A stretch of 64,000 nt of DNA from Hyalella azteca (GCF_000764305.2 NW_025933165.1:1-64000), one strand, 5' to 3'. Counted from the stretch's first letter, positions 47,024 to 58,088 are shown. Made by a program: numbers and translations. Notes: generated from the sequence alone by a model not told the origin.

Positions 47024-47219
47024 GGGTACGCACACAGTGAAAGCAGGTTGCCAGCGTGCTGGTTACCTGCTCAGGCTGGCGCCTGAAACCGTAGAATACA
47101 GAAGCCTATCCGTACAGGTTTTCACTGTGAACAGTTACATGATTATCCTATGTTCATTCTTGTGGCAGGTTGAAGCAGGTTGCCCGAGCGGGCAAACCTG
47201 CTTCACTGTGTGCGTACCC
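47024..47219. mobile_element. Harbinger-like MITE, 196 bp, TAA target duplication
   Basis: Ends GGGTACGCACACAGTGAA and its inverse continue into GCAGGTT / AACCTGC. TAA occurs at 47021-47023 and 47220-47222. The opposite arm of the fold-back element preserves the empty site (48325-48350, inverse reads GGCCTAATGGTGATG). A three-base TAA duplication with GGG ends fits the PIF/Harbinger superfamily. The frame 47037-47222 is internal to it and not a gene. Confidence 0.9.
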
Positions 47220-48016
47220 TAACGGTGATGTCAAGCGCGTGACAATTCTTTTAAATATCGCCTACATTTGTGAGTTCTATGACGAAACGTGCCGAAATTA
47301 GCAGTGTACCAGATATTTCTTCTCAAATACTGAATAGATCTGAACGAAACTTTGCATATAGAAACCTAACCTCCCAACGGTGTGATGTTTAGCTCGTGAC
47401 AATTTTTTTTACGTTTTGCCTTCGTTGGCGAGTATTTTTCTCTTTTCCCTCATTCGTGATTTAAAAAGTAAATTTGTGTTTAAACTCGCAGTGTACCGGT
47501 ACCAGAGATTTCTTCTAAAATACTGAACAGATTTGAACGAAACTTTGCAAGGAGAAACCTAACTTCCCAACGGTGATGTTTAGCTTGTGACAATTTTGTC
47601 AATTTTGCCTTCGTTTGCGAGTTATACGGCTTTATGTATATGGCTCTTGGTCAATGCAAGTTCAAAAATCAGCCTGAAAAATGCTGGTCATTTCTCCGTA
47701 TAACTCGCAAATGAAGGCAAAATCAAAAAAATTGTCACAAGCTAAACATCACCGTTGGGATTGGGAAGCTAGGTTTCTATATGCAAAGTTTCGTTCAAAT
47801 CTGTACAGTATTTTAGAAGAAATCTCTGGTACACTGCGAATTTAAACACAATTTTGCTGTTTAAATCACGAATGATGGAAAAGAGAAAAATACTCGCCAA
47901 GAACGCAAAATGTAAAAAATTGTCACAAGCTAAACATCACACCGTTGGGAGGTTAGGTTTCTACATGCAAAGTTTCATTAAAATCTGTTCAGTATTTTAG
48001 AAGAAATGGCTGGTAC

Positions 48017-48238
48017 CTACACAGGTCTCGGACAAATTTACAGCTGGACTGGCAGCCGGTCTCGCGGCCAAAAGGTTTTCTTAGTGTTTTTATGAGTTTT
48101 TTTAGGTTTTATGTGTTTTTAATGGAACCTGTTCCTAACTGGACCTAACCTGCGAGGTTTTCGTTGATTGGCTAGGTTTTTTCTATGTTTTTAGTCCGAC
48201 GGCCGCGAGACCGGCCGTAAATTTGTCCGAGACGTAGT
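48017..48238. mobile_element. short relative of the fold-back element nested in its arm
   Basis: GTCTCGGACAAATTTACAGC near the left end and the inverse at the right end match the outer element's termini. GGTAC flanks both sides (48012-48016, 48239-48243). The other arm at about 47305 has the uninterrupted sequence GTGTACCAGATATTTC. The interior is AGGTTTT-rich with an inner CGCGAGACCGGC / GCCGGTCTCGCG pair. Confidence 0.8.
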
Positions 48239-48714
48239 GGTACACTGCAAATTTCGGTACGTTTCGTCATATAACTCATAAACAAAGGCGATATTAAAAA
48301 TAATTGTCACAAGCTTGACATCACCATTAGGCCATAATGAATATGTGTACCAAGTTTCATTGAACTACGTTCAGTACTATTGGAGAAATTTCAGGCAGAG
48401 TCCAGCCGCAAAACCGGCTGCAAGTACGGCCGTAAATTTGTTCGAGACGTTATCACATGACGATGAAGCAGCATTGCGTAAAAGTATGTAAAGACGATGT
48501 TGGGAATTTCTGATGACAGTTACGTATGTCAGGACATATTTTATTTACAAAAGATTTTGCACTCAAAACTATTTTCCCATTGATTACAATGATGAAATTA
48601 TTTCTGACTCCTTTCATAAACCGTAGAATCTCTAATAACCCTATCAGTGCAATAATAGTATATATAGAATGAGCAAAATCTGTCATTCAACACTAATATT
48701 TGTTTACTTCATAT

Positions 48715-49515
48715 GTCCAATTTCTGAGGACTTGGTTATTCACCACTTGCCTCACGTCCGGACTGAATATTGCCTCACGTCCGGACGGTCTACCGAAGGT
48801 AAACAAACGATGTTCGCCAGTTTGTATAAGAAATTTGTAGAAAATTTCTTCAAAAATAAATCTCAAGATTTTTGCTTTCACAAAATTTCCATATCAAGGA
48901 AAATCATAGATTATTGATGGATAATTAAATGCATATTAATTATTAAGTATTATACATTTTCTGTCTTTTGTCCCTTGACAAAATGTATGTGCGTGCTACG
49001 CCAACGCTTGCGCGTGCAAGCAGGGATGGCCAGAAGTTGCACCAACTGTGCGCCGCAATAGCTTGAAAAAAGTCAAAATGTGCGGGAAAATTTCCTGAAA
49101 ACATACATAATCCTGAGTGTGGCATATGCCCAATTTCTGAGGACTTTGTTCTTCACCACTTGCCTCACGTCCAGACGTAATATTGCAATATTGCCTTATG
49201 TTCAGACTGTCTACAGAAGGTAAACAAATGATGTTCCCATAAGAAATTTGTAGACAATCTCTTCTAAAATAAATTTCTGGATTTTTGCTTTCACAAAATT
49301 TTCATATCAAGGAAAATCATAGATTATTGATGGATAATTGAATGCAAACTGAGTATTATAAGTTTTCTGTCTCTTGTCTCTTGACAAAATGTATCTGCGT
49401 GGACGCTTGTGCGTGCAAGCGGGGATGGCCAGAAGTTGCGCCGACTGTGCGTAGCAATGGCTTAAAAAAAGTCATGATGTGTGGGAAAATTCCCTGAAAA
49501 CATACATCATCCTAA
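48715..49515. repeat. about 410-bp tandem duplication
   Basis: Two copies beginning CCAATTTCTGAGGACTT; both contain TATCAAGGAAAATCATAGAT, GCGTGCAAGC and GGATGGCCAGAAGTTGC. The copies differ by several indels. Frames at 48669-49125 are not conserved. Confidence 0.88.
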
Positions 49516-49949
49516 TTCTAGCATACAATGTACTTGCCACTCATTGATAAAAATTATACTATACTGATGAAAAAATTTCTTGTGCAATTTTATTATTTGT
49601 AAATAATGACTAAGCAGTACGCAATTCAAGGATAGTGCATAAAGTTTCTGTTATTTTGGGCAGATGCATGTCCATCTCTAGACTGTGATTAATTTTATTG
49701 TCCACCACACTAAATTGTGATTAGTTATGTAAAGGCCTTTCCAGCAGGGTTGGCGATTTTTTGATTTTTTTAAAAAAATCAAAAAAATCAAAAATCATTA
49801 ATTTTTTTGATTTTTTCATGATTTTTTTGATTTATTTGATTTTTTTGATTTTTTCAACTTTTTTGTCTTTTTGAAGTGTTATTTTTTATGTTGCAATTAG
49901 CCTATTATCTTTTTAATTGCCTAAAAAATCAATACTACCTCTCAATATA

Positions 49950-50703
49950 CAGGGTGGGGGAGAACCGATTGAGCAGTTTTGAGGTAAAATAAGAGAGTAA
50001 TGGAGGTACCTAAAGAAGAAAGTTTATATTCCTAGAAGTTAACATAACATACCATTTAGAATACTTATGTTTTGAAAACAATATCTGGAAGATAGGGCCT
50101 CTAGCTGCAACACACTGTTGGAGTCGTTTTCGTAGGAGGGAGTAACCGTGATAGTGAATTCCGATCGCTATGCTGCAATGTTGCAAAATTTCTTGCAGCC
50201 CATGATGGAAAACATTGTTGAAAATGAAGCATTGCGAGACGTGTGGTTCCAGCAGGATGGGGCTACAGCTCACACAGCTCGAATGTCACTCAATGTTTTG
50301 AATCGCATGTTTCCCGTAGGTCTGGTGTCTCTGAGGGGTGATTTACACTGGCCTGTGAGGTCGCCTGATTTGAGCATTTGCAATTTCTTTCTTTGGGGAC
50401 ATCTAAAAGAGAAGTTAAGAAGTTGCCCTCACACCCTACCACAGCTAAGGGGATGGATTATTGCAGCATAGGCTATGGCCATACATCGCCATATGTGTGA
50501 ACGTGCTGTAGAAAACTTCCGAGAACGACTCCAACAGTGTGATGCAGCTAACAAACCCCATTTTCCTGATATTGTTTGCAAAACATAAGTATTTTAAATG
50601 GTATGTAATGCTAATCTTGAGGAAAATAAACTTTCTTCTTTATGTACCTCCATTACCCTTTTATTTCGCCCCAAAACTGTTCAATCAGTTCTGCCCCACC
50701 CTG
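49950..50703 (+). mobile_element. mariner-like element with long inverted ends
   Basis: Begins CAGGGTGGGGGAGAACCGAT, ends CAGTTCTGCCCCACCCTG, flanked by TA (49948-49949, 50704-50705). The inverted ends extend about 200 bp each and run into transposase-coding sequence: the left arm contains the inverse of the 3' coding end (CTGTTGGAGTCGTT). The left end appears to have been replaced by an inverted copy of the right end. Confidence 0.9.
50148..50588 (+). pseudogene. mariner-like transposase, C-terminal fragment
   Basis: The frame reads WFQQDGATAHTA, containing the second catalytic Asp with the usual following H, then WPVRSPDLSICNFFLWGHLK with the third Asp position. This is the DDE/D core of Tc1/mariner-group transposases. 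An in-frame TAG at 50469 is followed by more homologous sequence (HMCERAVENFRERLQQC) up to TAA at 50586. The N-terminal DNA-binding part and first catalytic Asp are missing, replaced by the inverted end. Inactive, nested in the hAT-like element. Confidence 0.9.
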
Positions 50704-51228
50704 TATAAGCTAGCCAACACATTTAAATTGTATATTGTAATCAATATATATATCAAATAGTTAAAGACTACTTATAGCCTTATAAGAATTAGCTAAGCTG
50801 CTAGCTATGTACAATGTATTGCACACTTGATGCCTCTGTACCAAAAACGTTCAATTTATTGGAACCTAATACACACTAAAGGCAACAAGTTTATATACCA
50901 ATTTGTCATTTATAGTACATTTATACTAAACCATGAATAACAATACCTCAATATAAATTAAAGACTGCCACTCAATTTATTTAAATATATGAAAAAATCA
51001 AAAAAATCGAAAAAATAAAGAAAATCATGATTTTTTTATAAAAAAATCAAGTGATTTAATCACATGATTTAATCATTTTGATTTAATCATTGCCAACCCT
51101 GCTTTCCAGTATGCCATATGTACTGGGTAATTTAATATCTCTTCAAATATAAAATTCCATAGCCCACACTTTTGGTACCAAGATAATTTGATTTTTGATC
51201 TTTTTGTTTATAATTACTTGGTATCCAG

Positions 51229-51358
51229 GGTGCAGAGGGTGCAAGCAGCATTGCCAATATATGGGTTTTCAAGTCCAAAGCATCTCCAACCATTGAAGAA
51301 GCCATTGGATAATGAAGAGCTATTTACAAGGCTGCATGCACGTGTTACCCCAAAATAA
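51229..51358 (+). CDS. probable terminal exon, unknown small protein
   Basis: ACTTGGTATCCAG (acceptor) precedes one base and 42 codons to TAA at 51356: VQRVQAALPIYGFSSPKHLQ, then PLKKPLDNEELFTRLHARVT, PK. It reads like a compact conserved C-terminus, and the entry phase matches the candidate start exon at 42935-42987. An alternative frame (GAEGASSIANIWVFKSKASP to TAA at 51311) is also open and would need a phase-0 upstream exon. No family recognised. It is the only coding-like patch between the two transposon clusters. Confidence 0.35.
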
Positions 51359-51664
51359 CTAATTTTACCCTAAAAACAGTCTGATTGTACGGAAACACTA
51401 ACATTTGTCTTCACTTAAGTGTCAACTGAACACGTGATGATGCTGTCTGACTGCTCTGACGTGATTGCTACTATGGGAACTTCAAGAAAACGTTTTGCTT
51501 TGACTTATTGTTTAAGTTTTGCATGATATTTTGGCATGAATTCATCGCAACTGATTTCCAGACAAGCTTTGCTGCATCCTGATCCATCTAGCGTATATAC
51601 CTATAGCTCTCATTGCCGCCGGAACTGCACGCTAAAGCGCGTAGTTCAGGTGGCTGTTAGTGCG
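51359..51664. other. CpG-poor sequence, possible 3' untranslated region
   Basis: Follows the proposed terminal exon. No AATAAA before the transposon that begins at 51665. Confidence 0.35.
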
Positions 51665-53018
51665 TATAGTCAGATGGGATAAGACAGGACTGAAATCACT
51701 AACAAGCCTGTAGCATCTATACCATGAATAACTAAAAAACCCTAAACCTATCACAAGGTGTATTTATGCGATGGGCTGCTAAGCTACAACTCAGACATTT
51801 TGCATCTAACATAGTTTTCTGTACAGATTAAAAAAAGTGAGCTGGTCCCATCTTACCCCATTGGGGTAAGATGGGACCAGGCTGGGGTAAGACAGGACCA
51901 ACTGGTAATTCTTATGTTACAAGGTTTTTGATATAAGTACACATCTGATAATAAATATTATCCATCTAGAAACACATTATTTAATTAGACAACCACTTGT
52001 TACTGTTTTGTGTTGCGGGAAGTCAACTCTAATATCAGTCGCATTAGAGTTTTTGTCACGAGAAAACTTTGTTAAGCATAGTAATAGTGGGTTGGCTTTG
52101 GTTCATTGTAAAGCACTGCTAAATGCTCTATGTAAATTCCATTAGTGTTATTGTCTGAAAAATTTATCAAATTGGTAGGTAATAAAACCAATGGATAAAA
52201 CTTAGGTGCAGACGTCATGTGTTTTCTTGCTAACTGCATTTTTGGTGCACTTCTTCAAACGTAGCCACAATGATTTTTCCCCCAGCCAATCTTGCACATA
52301 CTAGTTCTGCAGCTCACTAATGGGAAGGGACATCCCCATTTTCTATATCCCTTTGATGCAATTAAAAATAGTGGACTAAATTTCTCTAATTAAAAAAGCT
52401 AACAAGTTATAACAAAGTTTGCGCAAAAGATACAAATTTGGTCCAAATACTCCTTGTATTGCACAATAATATATTCATTTGAAAACTATTTTTGATAAAC
52501 TGTAGGGTAATAGAGTAGGTACCATTTGTGGGGTAAGACAGGACCATTTGTGGGGTAAGATAGGATCGCTTGTGGGGTAAAACAGGATCATTTAGTGGTC
52601 CCGTCTTACCCCATGTCCGGTCCTTTTATACCCCATTTTAGAATACATGTCAGGTAGTGATGGTAGCAGATAGGAATGCCTAGTATGTCTCAAAAGTTGC
52701 TTATTACTTGAGGTTACCTGCCTACATCCACAAACCTGGCCAAAAATTTTTTTATCATTAGACAGAGCTTATTTCCCAAACAGGGTTATTTTGTGACCAA
52801 ATTTTGTGACCCTTCTTTACATAGGTTTTCTTTAAAAATTAGCCAGAAATTCATTATTTGCAGAAGAGGGTTGAAACAAACACTGAAATGACAGGAAATG
52901 ATTGTTCTAACATATTCTTTCATTAAATCAAATCCTGTGCAATTAGAATGCATGCCATGGGCCGGTCCTTTCTTACCCCATGAAGGCTGTGATCCTGTCT
53001 TACCCCATTATGACTATA
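51665..53018. mobile_element. TIR element with repeated GGGGTAAGACAGGA motif, 1.35 kb
   Basis: Ends TATAGTCAGATGGGATAAGA and, inverted, TATAGTCATAATGGGGTAAG. Internal copies of GGGGTAAGAYRGGAYCA lie at about 51865-51900 (palindromic), 52530-52620 and 52965-53008 in both orientations, as if several element ends had accumulated. TA at the outer edge suits a Tc1/mariner-type target. No transposase recognised. Confidence 0.65.
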
Positions 53019-53057
53019 CCAGAAACTTTAATTTTTTCTGAATAGATGGCCAAAAAC

Positions 53058-53387
53058 CAGGGTTGGCGATTTTTTTGATTTTTTTTTAAAAATCAAAAAT
53101 CAATGATTTTTTTGATTTTTTTCATGATTTTTTTTTATTTATTTGATTTTTTTTATTTTTTCACCCTTTTTGTCTTTTTTGCAGGGTTGGCAATGATTAA
53201 ATCAAAATGATTAAATCATGTGATTAAATCACTTGATTTTTTTATAAAAAAATCATGATTTTTTTGATTTTTTCGATTTTTTTGATTTTTTTACGAAAAA
53301 ATCAAAAAAATCATGATTTTTTTATAAAAAAATCAAGTGATTTAATCACTTGATTTAATCATTTTGATTTAATCATTGCCAACCCTG
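53058..53387. mobile_element. hAT-like MITE with internal palindrome, 330 bp
   Basis: Begins CAGGGTTGGCGATTTTTTTG, ends ATCATTGCCAACCCTG, flanked by CCAAAAAC on both sides (53050-53057, 53388-53395). From 53182 a second left end (CAGGGTTGGCAATGATT) starts a near-perfect palindrome to the right end. It shares both ends with the 1357-bp element at 49745, of which it looks like a deletion derivative with an inverted duplicate of its right end. Confidence 0.9.
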
Positions 53388-53782
53388 CCAAAAACTGGCA
53401 AATATCTTGAATGCAATAATTTTAATCCAAATGTGTCGGAAAGATCTTCTGAAGGACAAAATTTAGCTGCTGAAGTGCCCCCAAAGATCTTGCAATATTC
53501 ACCCACTCTCTGCAAAGTGGCTTGGTATTAGATTTACCAGCAAAATACCAGTACTGTAAAATGTGGTTCTGAATAACAATTTACAATAAATATGTGATTA
53601 TGTCACTTGGCATGATATTGTTTTAGTGGACAATTTTACTTTTTTATTTTCCAATAATGTGGCATGAAACTACATATGTGCTTGCTTAGCTAGGTACTGT
53701 ACTTGAATTAGTTATGACAAAAAATTGATTTTAGGACATTTTACTACAATTTTGTAATTTCAAAGTCACATTGTAATAGATA

Positions 53783-54100
53783 CCGTAAAATGGGGTAACT
53801 TAGACCACTTTTTTTCTATAAATGGTGCCATTTTTTTACTAGCTAAGTTAAACTTGAATTGAAACATGCAAAATACAGGTCTATACTCTAGCTTCACTTA
53901 CCATAAATTGCTGGCTCCTGCCTCTCATAGTCTTTAATTTTAAATCTTTCTATTGTGTTATGTAGCCTCAGTATTAGGCCTTTAATGCCCATTGACAAAA
54001 ATTTTCAATGTCAAATAGTTTTTGAGTTGTGGGGGTTTTTGTTAAAAAAACTAAAAGTGGTCTAAGTTACCCCGCCGGTCTAAGTTACCCCATTTTACGG
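53783..54100. mobile_element. TA-flanked MITE, 318 bp
   Basis: Ends CCGTAAAATGGGGTAACTTA and the inverse, flanked by TA (53781-53782, 54101-54102). The right end carries the GGTCTAAGTTACCCC block twice. No coding frame. Confidence 0.88.
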
Positions 54101-54500
54101 TACCTAGGTCAATTGAAAACCCATTGGTCTAGATTGGAATTTTATCATTAATTAAATAGGAGATAGTTTATCTAATGAACTGCTGAAATCATGCCACACC
54201 AGTAAAGCAGAGAGGCTTTATTAGTGTGTACAATGGCATAAGACTACTATATTAAACAAATTTACAGTTGAATAGCCATGATAGCAAATATTATATTATA
54301 TATCTGACATCCATGAAATGACTATATGTGACTAAAACTGTCATCAATAAAGTTCAAATGATGACATTGCATGCTCAATCCACAAGTTTTGCTAAGACAA
54401 TTTTCAATAATTAAGATAGTTAATATTTAACTATGAATCTGTTCTTCAGGGCATTTGCACATCTTGATTAAAGTTAGCCTTGAATCTTTAAAAATTCAAC

Positions 54501-54523
54501 CCAAGGGGGTCAATCCCCCTTGG
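54501..54523. other. short perfect hairpin
   Basis: CCAAGGGGG-TCAAT-CCCCCTTGG, nine-base arms and a five-base loop, 58 bp before the proposed first visible exon of the right-hand gene. Function unknown. Confidence 0.5.
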
Positions 54524-54580
54524 ACAAATCTACTGGGCAAGCTCCTCTGGAACAATAGCCACAATGCTATCAATGTGTAG

Positions 54581-54843
54581 CCTAGTTTGCCGTTTAGTGC
54601 GAGGCTGGAAGCAATCAGAGGCTACCACACTGATCTCACAAGCTGCCACAACTCCTGGATCTTCATTGCTACTGCATGATCTTAGTGAACCTGAGCTCAA
54701 TGTTGATGTTGGGTCTTACATAGCCAGCCCTTACCCTCACTTTGATGGACCGCACAAGTTTTCTCGGAAAGGGTCCTGCTCTGACTGTAACCCTCATGGC
54801 AGCTTCCATCCTGCTTTTTGCCAAGCCTTTGCATGGCCTGAAA
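54581..54843 (+). CDS. right-hand gene, first visible exon
   Basis: Open frame ending at donor CCTGAAA/GTAAGT. It includes VRGWKQSEATTLISQAATTP, SPYPHFDGPHKFSRKGSCSD and CNPHGSFHPAFCQAFAWPE. The acceptor at ATGTGTAG (54579-54580) is my choice; ATG at 54564 could instead be the start, and the frame stays open further upstream, so the 5' edge is uncertain. Exit phase 1 matches the next exon. The CpG-poor context agrees with a transcribed body. No known domain is evident; four Cys within about 20 residues might be structural. Confidence 0.55.
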
Positions 54844-55177
54844 GTAAGTTAATTATTATCAAAATTTTGTTGAATAAAATATTGTACATTCATGAAATAA
54901 ATTTTTTTCACAAATTTGCTCAAAAGGGTTCCATTATATATAATACTTTGGTGCAATATTCCCCTTGCAATTTTCAATGGAAACATGTAGCTTTTCCTTT
55001 TCCATGACCTAGTTTTATTTATATAAACTTTCTGTAACATATACCTATATAACATAGGTATATAAATTATACTTGTGCGTGTGTAGAGATTAAATCATGA
55101 ATGGAATCTGCATTTCTAAATACTATTTTGAACATCACATAGGATTGATGCAAATTAATGGTTTAATTTTATTCCAG

Positions 55178-55368
55178 GAAATATCCAAAGCATGGAAGAT
55201 GGCAAAGATGAAAGCATGGTTTCATCATTCCGGCCATCACTGTTCTGCCAACAAGGCTGTGCTGGAGATAGAGAGGGTGAAGGTTCATGTGGCCTGCTCC
55301 ATCCTCCTCCTCGTGTCCAGGTCATTTGGTGTGACAACAACAGACAAGCGTCTCTGGTCACACCCAGG
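55178..55368 (+). CDS. right-hand gene, exon 2
   Basis: Acceptor TTTTATTCCAG, donor CCCAGG/GTGAGA, 191 bp. Two bases complete the split codon, then 63 codons containing GKDESMVSSFRPSLFCQQGC and LLHPPPRVQVIWCDNNRQAS. It ends in phase 0, as the next exon requires. The minus-strand frame over the same stretch (55155-55628) is a shadow. Intron lengths on either side are about 0.33 and 1.54 kb. Confidence 0.6.
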
Positions 55369-56908
55369 GTGAGAACTCTCTTTTGTACCTCTGAGCTGTT
55401 GAGGTACCATTGTATAGACAAATAGAGTAACTTTTGCCAACAAGGTACTATGGAAGCACATAAGAACAGATATTTGTGGAATTTATAATCAGAAAAATTA
55501 TGATATTTAAAGTCATGTGGGGAACTGTGATTTGTGGCAACAACGCCACCTGGAGCAACAGTAGCTGGTGAACATTGACGCATAATTATTGGGGAGCTGC
55601 CTAGGAGGTAGGGTTCTTTGGGACCCAATTAATAAAACATTTTCCCTTCTGGGGAGTCAGAGTTTATTGGAGCCCCATTTACCCTTGCATTGGCAAGCAA
55701 AGAAAAGTCCAGCAATTAAAATTTCTGAAACTAGTACAAGAAAATAAAAATATTGAAAGATACATGGGCAATAAAACATTGATTATGTCAAGTTTTTATG
55801 TGTTCAAAAATTATGATCTCAAAATGTAGTTCTGGTAGGCGTTTCCCTTATTTTTCCAATCCATGCACAATACGGTATATATATATATATATTTGTAGGT
55901 AGTATGCATTTTGTATTGAAAATTTTGCATATTGTTGTAGTAAATCACACTTGAATAATTTATTAAATGCAGTCACTACACAGAGTTTTTTCTTTACAAT
56001 TCAAATTCTGTTCCTGCAAATGTTAATAGAATAATTTAAATTCAATTTAATTTAATTCCATCAGGTAACTAAAATAAATTAATATATATTACTACTTCTG
56101 TCTTTTAAAAATGCTAAAAGAGTGTCAATTTAATTGTCAAAGTCAAAACTCTCATTTAAATGCTCATATTTAAATTTTTGTGCGTTGTATGGGGTGATAT
56201 TGTGTATGGAACAATTGTCAGATTAGTGGTGATTGGTGATGGGCCAAAGCATGACACTGCAGGCCATGGTGGGCCTTCTTGAAGAGAGATTTGAACTGAT
56301 CATGTATGGTAACTTGCATGCAAAAGAATTAGGTACCTAATCTAGAATGTGTACATTTGGTTCACCAAATTTTTGTGATTAACTACCACTTTGAGAGTCG
56401 AGTTACTGAGATCTAATATTACTACAAATCACACATATATGTGTTAAAATTTGTTTCTTTGTTCATTTGTGTGTTCATGTTTGAAGTTTGGTTAAAAAAA
56501 TTTATTGGGCTGATCGGGCGCATCTCCAAAATACGTACCGTACTTACCATTGCTTCATATTACCTGGTCCTGAAAATTATTCCTACTGTGATCATAGTAG
56601 AGCATATTACCATTGGTAGAGAAGAATGGGGTTAAAATTGCAATTTGATATTCAAATTGGCACAGAAAAAGTTAATCTGAAAGATGCAAAATAATTGTTT
56701 TCATATTTTAACATACTAGTCTTTTGGGAATTCTACCTAAAATGTGAATTTTAGTTTTTTTCGGTCGGCATAAATTAATTTGATTCATTTCACTGGATTA
56801 GGAAGAATGGGATTATAAAAACACAGCAACGATCCCAAGCCTATGGCGAGCTAACCTGCTAGCAGTTATTATTGTTTGATAATATTGGTCTTCCCATTTT
56901 TTCCGCAG
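55369..56908. other. intron of right-hand gene
   Basis: AT-rich, CpG-poor, with a (TA)n run near 55870. No nested coding frame recognised. Confidence 0.5.
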
Positions 56909-57685
56909 CAATCCGTGGACCTCTCCCGTTGGACTTTGTTCTTTGCAAGCCAAGACGATCTCCTAGAGCATAGGATCCACGTGCCGCCTTTGCCTGTCTC
57001 TCCAGCTTCAAAAGTAATATCCGATAACTCGAAGCATTTAACAGAGCAGACCTCTTCCCAGCTCATCAAACCTGCAACCAGCAACATTGGTGTTAATGGG
57101 ACCACTACCACCAATGCAGTCACAGCATCTACTGTCTCAACCACTTCTGATATTTCCAGCAAGTCGCTGGCTTCTTCATGCCTTGAGTCCTCAATGAAAA
57201 CTTCATCTAATCCGACAGGATCTCGGTATGAATTGGAAAATCCTGATACTTCAATGGAAACATCACCATTTCCTAGGACGTCAGACATGTCATCTTGTGA
57301 GCCTGACCAGAGCTCAGGCAGTGGTTTGAAGATGGCGAACGTATCCCACGGATTTGGACCACGCAAAACATCCGCAACTAACGGCAAAAACGGCTGCTTG
57401 AACGAACCCGATGAAAGAAATACTTTTACAGGCGACAAACGCAATGAAGAGAAAAATATCCATAATGGGACGAATGAAAACTGTTACAAGACTGTTCCTA
57501 ACGGAGGATTTACGGCGAAGAGTGGCGTGCACACGGCGGTGTCGGAACACATCTCCGTGGCGGTCGACGGGGCTGCGTTCGACGGCGTGCGCGACACCGC
57601 CGAGCTCGTCACTGTGCTGCTGGAGGCGCGCTGCATCTCCAACCAGAGGCGCGCCAGAGATGACGCCTGCAAGGCGCCTGTCATG
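56909..57685 (+). CDS. right-hand gene, exon 3 (259 codons)
   Basis: A strong acceptor (CCATTTTTTCCGCAG) opens a frame of 259 codons ending ATG/GTCAGT. It starts QSVDLSRWTLFFASQDDLLE then HRIHVPPLPVSPASK, passes through about 170 residues rich in Ser, Thr and Asn (probably disordered), and ends with a more ordered block (ISVAVDGAAFDGVRDTAELV, then TVLLEARCISNQRRARDDAC). CpG density rises sharply in the last 350 bp. The continuation past the GTCAGT stays open to 57802 but loses coding character. Large minus and other plus frames here are shadows. Domain not recognised. Confidence 0.7.
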
Positions 57686-58088
57686 GTCAGTGATTACGTG
57701 ATGCAGGAAACGTTTAACGGTGTATGCAATGGGATTATTTGTTCTAATGTTCTAGCTTCCTGGCACATTAATTATCAAATTGATGTTTCGTATTTTTCAT
57801 GATTTCTTTTTAGTTCTCCTTGCAGCTTAATAACATTAATATCCACAATTTATCTTAAAGCTATTCATCTTCTGTTCGACGAAATACTCCATTGAAAAGT
57901 TGACATTAGTTTGCTTTTCCCTTTTCCTGTTCCAAGCGGAGCCGTACAATTGAATCAAGCGCTTATTATTGTAATGCCAGCTGGATGAAACACTCAATAG
58001 AAAAATCACTCCATTCGTTTTAGTTGTAATCCTGCCACCAGTATGATACCATGAGAGGTTTGAGTCAGCATTGTTGCTACGTGTCCAG

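Larger units (their letters stand above)
46922..48450. mobile_element. large fold-back element
   Basis: Ends ACGTCTCAGACAAATTTACG and the near inverse. The two halves are reverse complements of each other over most of their length, with the centre near 47665 (CGAGTTATACGG facing CCGTATAACTCG). Marker words such as CCTAACTTCCCAACGGTGAT occur in both arms, inverted. The left arm carries a TAA-flanked MITE and the right arm a short relative of the element itself. The duplicated block at 45330-46290 lacks it. No open frame of note; class unclear. Confidence 0.85.
46498..48718. repeat. segmental duplication, copy 2 (interrupted)
   Basis: Paralogue of 45330-46290. Interrupted by the fold-back element at 46922-48450; matching resumes at TATCACATGACGATG and ends near TTGTTTACTTCATATG. 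It also has a roughly 55-bp insertion near 46620-46680. Confidence 0.85.
49745..51101. mobile_element. hAT-like element, 1357 bp, 8-bp target duplication
   Basis: Ends CAGGGTTGGCGATTTTTT and GATTTAATCATTGCCAACCCTG, flanked by CTTTCCAG on both sides (49737-49744 and 51102-51109). CAG...CTG ends plus an 8-bp duplication are hAT hallmarks. Subterminal zones are runs of TTTTTGA/TCAAAAA. No hAT transposase frame remains, and a mariner-like element sits inside. Confidence 0.9.

Noticed and set aside
47037..47222. 61-codon plus frame
   Set aside because: Lies entirely inside the TAA-flanked MITE and uses its inverted terminal repeat as coding sequence.
57314..57701. Several frames overlapping exon 3 of the right-hand gene
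   Set aside because: Shadows produced by the low stop-codon density of the GC-rich exon; only the frame joining neighbouring exons in phase is kept.
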